Shown piece by piece: positions 1 through 9,673 of a stretch of 64,000 nucleotides of DNA (its first letter is position 1; each line of letters opens with the position of its first letter). Source of the DNA: Cannabis sativa (lineage: Eukaryota > Streptophyta > Magnoliopsida > Rosales > Cannabaceae); contig NC_083604.1 in the NCBI RefSeq assembly GCF_029168945.1, positions 29,011,686 to 29,075,685 on the forward strand, read 5' to 3'. The notes under the pieces are model-generated. The model saw only the letters and a list, made by a program, of their open reading frames with translations. It searched no databases and was not told where the DNA came from. Both the position numbers and the translations under genes were made by a program.

Positions 1-850
1 AGAGTAAATATCAAAACTATAAATGTAATGAGTACACAAATTAGAAAAACAACCACATATGTATATATGATGGTCACTATATGTATATATACTTATGGAT
101 ATATGTGTATGTATGTATTTTTAATTTGCTTTGTGGTGAGATCACTTATGGGGAGAGGTTATTTATAGTATTTGGTTTGTTGTTTAGGATGGAAATTTGG
201 TCAAATATTGGATTTAATTATTAATGTTAATTAGTTTTGGAAACGCGTGTGTATATATATATATATCATTATAGTTTAACTTTTAATTTCTGCATCTGTT
301 TTTAACTTCTCTCAACTTGTGTGAGTTTCAATTTTATATTTCTTACAAAATTGTTTTGTATATGCTAGTGTTTGTTACAGTAAAACCTTTATAAATTAAA
401 AATTTTATGACCTGACAACTTGACAAAAGTATAATTTGACCGAGGCTATTAATTTATCAAGGCTATTTTGTATAATTATTTGTGTTGTAATGGTGTTGAT
501 GATGATGATTATTATTATTTTGTATAATAAATTACAGATGTAATTAGCATTATTATTAAATCATTTTTATTTACAAAAGTAATAATATAGGTTTTAGAAA
601 TAATTTTAGTGATCAAGTCTAACTATCAAAAATTAACATTTATTTTTCTTATGGCACTCATTGTTTTGTTAACAACAATTTATTTACTTAGCTAACATTG
701 GTTTATGTAATAGTCAGTAACTAATAGTCCTTGAAAAAGTCATTTTGAATGTGATGCAGCAGAAACTAATAAAATAAAATTAATAAAATTACAATTAGCT
801 TATTATATATATTTATTAGTAGTTTAATTTAATTTAATTTAATTACAACA
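1..850. other. AT-rich spacer, no gene seen
   Basis: This stretch is very AT-rich, with TA dinucleotide runs and short direct repeats such as repeated AATTT just before 840. No open frame, tRNA-like fold or transposon terminus could be supported. The end of the stretch (ACAACAG before 851) looks like an intron acceptor for the exon remnant that follows, so part of it may be a decayed intron. Confidence 0.6.
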
Positions 851-970
851 GATGATGAGAGAAAGGTGAAGTTTCTGAAAAGCTTTCCAGGAGCTAAGAC
901 AAGGTTGGTTCTGTTCGCTGATATTTACACTCCTTATTTTACCAATTATAAAGCTATTAGAGGAGTTTGA
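851..970 (+). pseudogene. Exon remnant of a dihydroflavonol-reductase-like SDR
   Basis: A 39-codon frame reads DDERKVKFLKSFPGAKTRL followed by VLFADIY and ends in TGA. It matches the second exon of plant extended short-chain dehydrogenases of the DFR, cinnamoyl-CoA-reductase and anthocyanidin-reductase group, where a conserved FLKSLPGA block is followed by LVLFEADIYNP. These enzymes use NADPH to reduce flavonoid or phenolic carbonyls in the cytosol. The usual glutamate before ADIY is missing and the frame closes about where GCEFVFH would follow. An intron-acceptor-like ACAACAG stands directly in front. No other exon of the gene is visible. The following 60 bases may contain a further decayed part (DSAIS), which is uncertain. 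Family assignment is from memory of the family pattern. Confidence 0.6.
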
Positions 971-1288
971 ATATGTTAGACATTCATCCGTAGTGAAGTA
1001 GATTCTGCGATATCAATGTACTGCGGTTGGATGGGTGACAATTATTATATTGTTAAATGCTATTTTGATTATTTTTATTGTTATCTGATTTACTTGCGTG
1101 CATTGTTAGATAGTTATTAAATTGGGAAATGTTGTAGAAATAGGGGAAACTCTGGCCAATTTTATTTAGGATTCTTAAATGAACATGTGTTTTAATATTT
1201 AATTACTAAGTGTGCTTAGGATTTTTCTAGCAACTTGTAAGTTTTTTATTTCAATCTTGTTTGTTAGGAATTTTATTTTTATTTTTAA
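971..1288. other. AT-rich gap before the CACTA-1 transposase
   Basis: No gene is seen. The part just before 1289 would be the 5' leader or last intron of the transposase gene. No CACTA terminus was found here, so the left end of CACTA-1 is not defined. Confidence 0.5.
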
Positions 1289-2687
1289 AATGGATAAGTC
1301 ACGGATGGAAGAGAAGAGAGAAACCCCACAATTCGTAGAAGGATTTAATAAATTTTTAGAGTTTGCCCTAAAGAATTGTAGCGATCCTGAAAAAATTCGC
1401 TGTCCTTGTATCGATTGTGGTAATATATCAAAAGGAAATATTACCATGTTAAAGAATCATGTATTTTTTCGTGGAATCGATAAAAGTTATACTAAATGGT
1501 ATTGGCATGGGGAATCGATGAAGGGTGACCCATATTCGTTAGGTAGGCGAGGGGTCGATGATCATTTTGAAAGTAATGATTATGATGATCATCCTACAGA
1601 ATTGCTTGATGATACTCAAGAAGAGTTTATTCAAGATCCTGAAAAAATTGATAGCATGGTTAGAGATGCAGATAAGTCGTTATTTAGTGGCTGTGAAAAA
1701 CGCCGACTATCAACTATGGTGAAATTTTATAACATAAAGGCGGAGAATGGAGTAAGTGATAAGTGTTTTAGTCAATTTCTATATGCTTTTAAAGAGATCC
1801 TGAGTATAGTAATCTATCAGGGTTGAGCACAAAAGGCTATGAAGGTTGTCCTATTTGTTGTACCAATACACGAGCTCGTCGGTTGTCAAATGGACGCAAA
1901 CTATGTTACATGGGCCATAGACGATATTTGCCCCTAAGTCACCCTGATAGAAATAAAAAACAAGCATTTGACGGTACTGTAGAACGAGAAGTTGCACCTT
2001 TGCCACTTTCAAGGCGACAAATTCTTGAAGAAGTTGAGAAAATAGATTTCAAGTATGGAAAGGGCAAGAAAAAGAGAAACCCCAATGGATGTTTTCAAAG
2101 AAAATCAATTTTCTTTCGTCTTCCATACTAGAAAGATTTACTTGTTAGACATTGTTTGGATGTCATGCACATAGAAAAGAATGTGTGTGAAAGCATTGTC
2201 GGTACGTTACTTGATATCCCTGGTAAAAGTAAAGATGGTTTGTTGTCTAGTCGTTTAGACCTTGTTGAGTTGGGTATAAGACACTGTTTGGCACCTGTGG
2301 ATAAAGGCAAACGTACATATTTACCTCCTGCAGCTTTCACATTGTCTAAAGAAGAGAAACAAGCCGTATGCAACTCATTTGCAAAGATGAAAGTAACTGA
2401 TGGGTATTCATCTAACGTTCAAAACTTAGTGTGTATGGAGGAATTAAAGTTAATGGGTATGAAATCGCATGATTGTCACACATTAATGCAACAATTACTT
2501 CCCATTGCCATTCGATCAGTCTTACCTAAAAAAGTTCGACACACTTTGACAAAGGTTTGCATATTCTTTAATCAATTGTGTGGGAAAGAATTAGAAATGA
2601 AGAAATTGAATTCATTGCATGATGACATAGTTAAAACTCTATGCAATCTTGAAAAATATTTCCCTCCATCATTCTTTTACATCATGA
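1289..2687 (+). pseudogene. CACTA-1 TNP2-type transposase, deleted and truncated
   Basis: The chosen start, MDKSRMEEKR, opens a transposase-associated domain with the zinc-binding pattern RCPCIDCGN and the block YWHGES at about residue 75. The frame then jumps to SNLSGLSTKGYEGCPIC, which in full-length TNP2 proteins lies several hundred residues further on. The central Transposase_21 region, expected to hold the catalytic core, is therefore mostly deleted. Reading continues through DVMHIEKNVCES, LKSHDCH-like and LPIAIRSVLP blocks into the start of DUF4218 (LEKYFPPSFF) and stops at the Tat insertion. At least one frameshift (near 1820) and a stop (2129) interrupt it. Such enzymes cut and join CACTA ends in the nucleus; this copy cannot. 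The homologous part in CACTA-2 is at 35702-36286 on the other strand. Confidence 0.85.
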
Positions 2688-2852
2688 TACAACTAACGAG
2701 GATTAGGCTATTACCGAAATGCTCGGGGCTGAACCTCTATAAAATTTCTGTGTCTTATTATTATTATTGCTTTACTACGTATTCATATTACGACATATCG
2801 TTTATCGCTTATCAAAAAGACTCATTGTCGTTGGCTAAAAGCGAAGTCAACA
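2686..2852 (+). repeat. 5' LTR remnant of the Tat element
   Basis: These 167 bp match 13738-13904 with only a few substitutions and end in the same AAGTCAACA. The sequence right after it, TTTTGGTGCTTTCATTGAG, is the expected primer-binding zone. At the left edge the match begins within a few shared bases (ATACAACTAAC) with the transposase gene, which suggests a microhomology-type deletion junction. Confidence 0.9.
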
Positions 2853-2901
2853 TTTTGGTGCTTTCATTGAGAGAAGAATCACAGATCGCTCTTTCGACAC
2901 G

Positions 2902-4806
2902 ATGGTGCAAACTCGTAGAGGCCTATCCGACCCAGCAAACTCACAGACGCTGGATCTGATGTTGCAGGACCCAGGGAGTTCGAGGGTTCCACCCGCTGTC
3001 AATCCTGGACAGACGGGAAGCGTGGTGAATGATGGAACAACTCCTGTTACTGAAACTGCAGCTGGTGTGCAAGAGACCGGAAACAACGGTTCCGCACACA
3101 GCCAGGACGTTCATAACATGACTGTTCCACCAGGCATCAACGCCCAGATGACCATCGGAAATGCAACTGAATTGCAAAACCTCTGTGCTGCGCTTGGACT
3201 CATGCAGGGTCACAACAATACCCTGCATCACGATCAGGAGGAATTACGCGCCGTAGTAAACCTCGTGTTTGACGAACAGAGGCGTATGTTTGCCGAGTGG
3301 AGGGACAAAGAGATGGAGGCATTAAGGGCTCACCATGCAAAAATCGAAGATCGTAGTCGGCAAGCCACTGTGCTGATACGAAGAGCCTATCAGACTGTAG
3401 GCCAGCAGGCGCCGAGCGTCATTCCCCTTGGAGAAACCGAGGATGACCCAACGGTGAATGCTTCCCAGACAGCCAACGATCAGCCATCCAAACCCCGGTC
3501 ACGAGTTCCACTCGTGGGCCAAGAGGTAGGCGGACAGACCTTGTTCGGAAATTCATCAGGAGGAGTCATGTTCGATGGATCCACGCAAAATAATGGAACC
3601 ATTCCACCTGCCAACGAAGCGAACCAATCGCTAAGGCAGTCAGGTTCTTCTGTGTTCGAAAGGTTAGGAACACCCCGTGACCTAAGGGACGACCTAAACA
3701 GAAGAAGGGGAACAGACGAGCAGAATACTACAACGAATGTGCAGTCCGGAGCCCATACTCAAATCCCCGCTCAGAAAGACGTTGACGTAGCCCAACCCGA
3801 CCAGAATGCCAATGAAGTCAGCCCAGCACTACAGGCCTAGCTTGACGAACTGAAGAATATGTTTCATGGCATGTTCGGGCAGCGTAACAATGATCTTGAC
3901 TTACACCGTGCACGCGGAACTCCCTTCTCGCCAGAAATCAACCTCCTGCCACTACCTCACAAGTTCAAGATGCCAACGTGGAAGATGTACACTGGGAGAG
4001 AAGATCCTCTATCTCATCTCAAGTATTTCGAGATGCAAATGGATTTACAAGGGGTGCGAGGAGACATATGTTGTAGAATCTTCCCCGCAACTCTGTCAGA
4101 GGCCGCAGAGCAATGGTATTTCAAGTTGGCTCCAGGAAAGTTTAGTTCATGGAAAACCTTCTCTTCGAAATTCCATGCACAATTCTCTTCCTCACGCCAA
4201 CTCCCATTGCATCTGGGAGATTTGGTCGAAGTAAAACAGCGACCAGGCGAGCCACTCCGGGCATACATCAGCAGATTCATGACGGAAGCGACCAAGGTAT
4301 CACGGGTAACCGAGGATGGAAATTTATCCGCGATACTAGGGGACATTGAAGTCCTTGGCGAACTATGGAAGGACATAAGGAAAAACGGACCGGTCGACTC
4401 GATGAGTGATTTCCTTGACCGGGCCGAAGGTTTCATCAAGCTCGAAGAAGCCATTCAGCGAGCAGAAGGTGAGCAAAAGCCGAACAAAACGAAGGCTCCT
4501 TCTAATGGAACTTCCGCCCAGCTTCCCCAATATTCCAGCAATTCAAGTGGCAAACGTTCAGGCAACAACCATAAGCAAGGGAACGGGAAGAAGGGAAAGT
4601 TTGCCGAAAAACCTGGACAGACTCCCCATGACCGCGCCAAACACACTGCATTCTCTATATTAACTGAAGATATAGAAAGTGTGTACATAGCGACTCAGTC
4701 GCTAATTCCGTACAAGAAGCTCAGGCCCATGAAGAAAGATACCAGCGAAAGGGACATGAAAAAATTTTGTCGGTTCCATGGAGACTACAGCCACGACACC
4801 AACTAA
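2902..4806 (+). pseudogene. gag: Tat gag polyprotein, two in-frame stops
   Basis: One frame runs from ATG 2902 through TAG at 3838 and on to TAA at 4804; the two halves are in the same phase. Residues after about 320 hold the retrotransposon gag domain, with WKMYTGREDPLSHL, AEQWYFKL, SWKTFSSKFHAQF and QRPGEPLRAYISRF. The first 310 residues are low-complexity and glutamine- and asparagine-rich, as usual for Tat elements. A basic lysine-rich segment near 4560-4600 and KKFCRFHGDYSHDTN just before the last stop mark the nucleocapsid part. The stop at 4804 sits where family members continue with CYNLKREIE, which is indeed present downstream. The protein would form the particle that packages element RNA. 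Confidence 0.85.
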
Positions 4807-4815
4807 TGCTACAAC

Positions 4816-5644
4816 TTGAAGCGGGAAATAGAACTTCTGATCAAGAAGAACAACCCGCACTTACAGAAGTATGTCAAGGCCAACCAAGGTCAGAATAACC
4901 AGGATCTGATGCCTCCACCAATAGATGGACACTTGCAAGTCATCATTGGAGGCCCGCACATCGCTGGAGACACAGGCAAAGCTCGGGAACGATATGCCCG
5001 CACAGCTCAATATGAGCAAGAAGAAGTCATCCTGGCCGTGGAAGAAAGGAAGCCCAAAGTTTTACGAGCAGGAGAGCCAACCATAACATTCAACGACAAA
5101 GATGCTGTCCAGATAAGGTTTCTGCACAACGACCCGCTAGTCGTGGAAGTCCATATAGCAAACAAAATGGTGTCCAGAACCATGATCGATAATGGGGCTT
5201 CTTCAGATATTTTGTTTAAGACTGCTTACGAGAAGATGGGGCTATAGCTCAAGGATTAAACTCCATGCCTTCAGCCCGTCTATGGTTTCTCCGGTCAAGG
5301 AGTGCGCCTCTGGGACAAATCTACCTACCCCTCACAGTTGGACAAGCTCCAACGAGCATAACTATCATGGCACAATTCCTGATATTGGATGTTCCTTCAG
5401 CCTTTAACGTAATGCTACGCCAACCAGTCTTGTATGACTTAAAAGCTATCACATCAATATTCCACTCGTGCCTGAAGTTCCCAACCAAAAATGGGGTAGG
5501 GTGTCTTAGAGGGAACCAGCAATCTGCTCGGGAATGTTACAACCTTGTAGTGGGCAAGGCTAAGAAGGAAGTATCCTCCAGCCAGAGCCCGGACAAGGGA
5601 ATAAATAATCCCAATAGGAAACTGCCCAAGGCGAGAATTAAGAT
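4816..5644 (+). pseudogene. Tat aspartic protease region, frameshifted
   Basis: The gag frame continues in phase after the stop at 4804. It shows FNDKDAVQIRFLHNDPLVVEV and the protease active-site motif MIDNGASSDILF near 5185-5215, where D-N-G replaces the more common D-S/T-G as in other Tat proteases. A TAG at 5245 interrupts KMGL-LKD. The frame then shifts (near 5300) to one reading PLTVGQAPTSITIMAQFLI and VPSAFNVMLRQP, the protease C-terminal part, followed by the linker to RT. The enzyme would cut the polyprotein in the particle. It is inactive as written, because of the stops and the shift. Confidence 0.8.
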
Positions 5645-7130
5645 GTGGATCCTCGACTTGGGGACCCAAGCAGCAATGTTGGACCTGTGGAAGAATTAGA
5701 AGAGATCGAGGTCGATCTAGCTATCCCGGCCAGAAAGCTGAAAATCAGAAAGGGTTTGTTGCTCGGAGTAAAATTGGAATTGATTAAATTTCTGAGAGCA
5801 AACCTAGACGTTTTCGCCTGGTCACATGCGGATATGGTCGGAATCGATCCTTTTATTATTTTGCACGTCCTGAATATCGATCCTAATATCCAGCCAGTTT
5901 AGCAAAAATGAAGATTGCTGGATAAAGAACGGGCAGTACCCCTGAAAGACGAAGTGGAAAAGCTGCGCAATAACAACTTCATCATTGAAGCTTTTTACCC
6001 GGCTTGGGTTGCGAACCCCGTACTCGTGCCTAAGCCGAACAAGAAATGGCGAGTCTGTATTGACTTCACAGACCTCAACAAAGCTTGCCCTAAAGACTGT
6101 TTTCCACTTCCAAGAATCGATCAGCTCGTCGATGCAACAGCCGGGCTACAATCAAATCAAGATGCATCTGCCAGACCAAGAACATACAAGTTTCCGGACA
6201 AATATGGGTGTCTACAGCTACAAAGTCATGCAATTGGTCTTAAAAATGCCAGAGCTACATACCAAAGACTGGTCAACAAAATGTTTAAAGATCAGATTGG
6301 CAGAAATATGGAAGTGTACGTGGATGATATGCTCGTCAAATCCAGAAAGGCTGGGGGGCACATAGATGACCTGGACGAATGTTTCAAAGTCCTCAGAAAA
6401 TACAACATGAAACTGAATCCCCTAAAATGCTCCTTCGGAGTCAGCTCGGGAAAGTTTCTAGGCTTCATCGTCAACGCTCGAGGAATTGAAGCCAATCCGG
6501 AAAAAATCCAAGCCCTCCTGGATATGAACTCACCAACAAAAACCAAAGAGGTACAAAGCCTAACTGGTCGAATTGCCGCACTTAGCAGATTCGTGTCAAA
6601 ATCAACGAATAAATCTGTCCCATTCTTCAACATCCTGTGAGGAAACAAAAAGTTTGAATGGACAGAAGAATGTGAAAGAGCTTTTCAAGACCTAAAGGCA
6701 CAACTCGCAAAACCTCCCGTCCTCTCTAAACCTCTGGACGGTGAGGAACTGGGGATATACCTGGTAGTAACGGAGCATGCCATAAGCGTCGTACTAATCA
6801 GAGAAGAAGATGGCGTGCAACATCCAGTCTATTACATCAGTAAAAGACTCATCGAAGCCGAAGGCCGATATCCGTTGATAGAAAAGCTCGCCTACTGCCT
6901 CATCTTAGCAACAAGAAAGCTAAGACCTTATTTTCAAGCTCATCCTGTTCGGGTGTACACCGACCAACCACTACGGCAAATACTACAAAAGCCAGATGCC
7001 TCTGGGCGATTACTCATGTGGGCGGTTGAATTGGGGAAGTACGAAATCAACTTCCAACCCCGAACAGCTATCAAAGGCCAAGCCTTCGCCGACTTTGTTG
7101 TGGAATGCACAGGAAAAACTGAAAGCATCC
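5645..7130 (+). pseudogene. pol: Tat reverse transcriptase and first RNase H
   Basis: RT begins after two close stops (5900 and 5909) that break the RLLDKERAVPLKDEVEKL lead-in. Seen in order: WRVCIDFTDLNKACPKDCFPLP, RIDQLVDATAG, a gap, then YVDD at 6317-6328 and LKCSFGVSSGKFLGF. Between VDATAG and YNQIKMH about ten codons are missing and the frame shifts. The missing part includes the FMDAYSGY segment that carries the first catalytic aspartate. RNase H follows after a TGA at 6638: FEWTEECERAFQDLK, then VYYISKRL, RYPLIEKLAYCLI and VYTDQPLRQIL. RT copies element RNA into DNA and RNase H removes the template. The enzyme is dead as written. Confidence 0.85.
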
Positions 7131-7179
7131 CAGAAGGCGATCCCGAGCCAACACCACAACCGAATAGCACTGAAAACAA

Positions 7180-7494
7180 GCCGACCTGGAAGCTTCACGT
7201 GGATGGATCGGCCACAGATCAGCTATCCGGCGCAGGAATCGCCCTTGTCACACCTGGGGGGCAACACCTGCATGAAGCGGTCAAATTCGTTGCCCTTGTC
7301 ACACCTGGGGGGCAACACCTGCATGGAGCAATCAAATTCGGATTCAAAGCCTCCAACAATGAGGCCGAATACGAAGCCCTAATCGCTGGACTCAAACTAG
7401 CGAAGGAAATGAAAGCCGAGCACATCGAGATCTGCAGTGACTAACAGCTAGTGGTAAATCATGTATCTGGCAAATACGAGGCTCGGGGAAAACA
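7180..7494 (+). pseudogene. Tat second (archaeal-type) RNase H with tandem duplication
   Basis: The reading is KPTWKLHVDGSAT, then GAGIALVTPGGQ, NNEAEYEALIAGLKLA and HIEICSD, the D-E-D pattern of the additional RNase H domain typical of Tat elements. A perfect-frame 51-bp duplication (7241-7291 and 7292-7342) repeats ALVTPGGQHLH plus six residues, lengthening the beta-hairpin after the first catalytic aspartate. A TAA at 7442 replaces the serine codon in the usual CSDSQLVVNHV block, which otherwise continues afterwards. Confidence 0.85.
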
Positions 7495-8925
7495 ATGATA
7501 GCATATCTGAGCAAAATACATGATCTACTCGCACAATTCAAAAGCTATAGCCTCAAGCAGATTTCAAGAGAGGAAAATACAACAGTCGATGCGCTAGCCC
7601 ATTTGGCGAGCAGCAATATAAGTGACAAGGCGAACCTGGTCCTGATCCAGTTTCTTGAAGAGCCTAGCATCACCGGCACGGAAGAAATTGAAATGATCGA
7701 CGCATCTCCGAACTGGATGACGCCAATAGCAGCCTATCTCAACTCTGGGGAACACCCAGATAACCAAAATGAAGCTTGGCAAATGAGAAGAAAGGCAGCA
7801 CGGTACATCATCGTAGACAAGATCATGTACAGAAGAGGATTCTCGATGCCATTACTCAGGTGCGTCACACCAAATTCAGCTGCACGGCTTCTATATGAAG
7901 TTCATGACGGATTTTGCGGAAATCATGCAGCCGGACAGAGCTTATCAAAGAAAATTCTAAGGCAAGACTACTTCTGGGCGACGATGATCGAAGATTCGAA
8001 AGCTTATGTCAAGAAGTGCGACAAATGCCAGAGATTTTCAAAGATACCATGAGCTCCACCCAACGAGCTGACACAAATGCAAAGTCCGTGGCCCTTTGCC
8101 ATCTAGGGAATTGACCTAATCGGACAATTACCTAAAGGTAAAGGCGTGCAGTACGTTGTGGTAGCAGTTGACTACTTTACAAAGTGGACTGAAGCCGAAC
8201 CACTCGCAACTATCACATCAAAGAAGGTTCAAGACTTTATAGTGAAGAACATCATATGCTGGTTTGGACTACCGTACAAAATAGTTTCGGACAACGGCAA
8301 GCAGTTCGACAGTCAATCTTTCACTGATTTCTGCGCGAACCATGGCATCATTAAATGCTTCTCCGCAGTGGCACATCCACAAGCAAATGGTCAAGTTTAA
8401 GCAGTCAACAAAACCCTGAAGGACACACTAAAGAAGAAGCTTGAAGATGCCAAAGGAAATTGGCCGGAAGAACTCCCCAAAGTTCTATGGTCATACCGTA
8501 CAACGGAAAAAACAGCAACCGGTCAGACACCGTTCTCAATGGTGTACGGTTATGAAGCTATGCTGCCCGTCGAACGCGAACCACCATCCCACAGAAGGTT
8601 GACGTACGATCAAGGTACCAATCACATACTCCTTGCAGAATCACTTGATGAAATCGAAGAAAAATGAGCAACTACAAACTTAAAGTTGGTAGCTCATCAA
8701 CAAAAAGTAGCTCGGTATTTCAACAAACAAGTGAAAGCTCAAAAATTCTTTATGGGAGATATGGTCCTAAGAAGGGTATTCCTAAACACAAAAGACAGCA
8801 CGTCAGGCGTACTAGGACCCAATTGGGAAGGACCATATCAGGTGGTCGAAGTTCTCGACTCCGGAGCATACAAACTGGGTAAGTATGACAAAAAAATGGA
8901 ACTCATTTTAGTACCACGATACTAG
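7495..8925 (+). pseudogene. Tat integrase
   Basis: The N-terminal HHCC zinc finger is present (HDGFCGNHAAG and CDKCQRF). After a TGA at 8050 the DDE core follows: VAVDYFTKWTEAEPL, then IVSDNGKQFDSQSF, then HPQANGQV. At 8398 a TAA stands exactly at the third catalytic residue (family pattern GQVEAVNKTLK); the rest, AVNKTLKDTLKK and WSYRTTEKTATGQTPF, continues in frame. A second stop occurs at about 8665. The C-terminal segment GDMVLRRVF, GPNWEGPYQVVEV ends near 8925. Integrase inserts element DNA into chromosomes. Loss of the catalytic glutamate codon alone would abolish activity. Confidence 0.87.
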
Positions 8926-9673
8926 AATGGAGAACATTTAAGGAAATACTACCAATGTGTACTCAGGTCGGGTAGACCACTTCAAAGTACTTAGGTCAAA
9001 TAGACCATTTCAAAGTACTCAGGTCGGGCAGACCATATTAATGTACTATTGAACATTCGCTTATAAGTGAATGGCCTCTTAGGCGGACTACGCGCAAAGG
9101 CTTCAGAAACAAAAGTACTCAGGTCAGGTAGACCACTTTAAAGTACAGTTTCTTATTTGTTTTATGTCATGTTAAGCTAAAAAGATCCATTGGATCACTA
9201 GCTCTGATGTAAGTTACTAGGTAACAAATACATTTTCGATCAACAAAAGAATAAAGTTAGTATTTCCAATTCTATTGAGTCGAAAAAATTAGCATGATTA
9301 TAATTTACCTAAAGTGCGCACAAAAGGTTCAGTCGAACCCAAAACACCGAACAGAAATGAAATATATTTGCAAAAGACAAGTGACCAAGAGTCATACGTC
9401 TGCTCGGTCACTTGGGGGGCACCTATACCTGTACAAAGCATTTGGTAAACATAAAACAATCACAATTGCACTACAATTATAAACAGAGAATGAAATTCAT
9501 TAAGGATAACAAGAGCATAAAGTACCGGGATTAAAAGCTGCCCGGTCAGCCCGTTGTCCAAAAAATGAAAATTAATTCCAAGTTTAAAGACCGCTTGGCC
9601 GGTCATGATGTCTTAAAGGCCTTAAGGCCATATATAATATATATATAAACAGGAGAGATAAAAAGAGAAATGT
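8926..9673. other. Non-coding 3' spacer of the Tat element
   Basis: This spacer lies between integrase and the antisense gene. It holds the short tandem repeats listed separately and a purine-rich tract CACTTGGGGGGCACC near 9410, resembling the true polypurine tract at the 3' LTR. No coding frame is supported. Confidence 0.6.
8957..9150 (+). repeat. Short tandem repeats around GTACTCAGGTCGG
   Basis: A unit close to GTACTCAGGTCGGGTAGACC followed by a short A-rich tail occurs at about 8957, 8988 (diverged) and 9015, and again at about 9115 after a spacer. The copies differ by a few bases. Function unknown. Confidence 0.75.

Noticed and set aside
75..95. CACTAT at 75 as left terminus of CACTA-1
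   Set aside because: The flanking three bases (GGT) do not match those after the candidate right end (TAT at 54956), and the following ATGTATATATAC is simple AT repeat.
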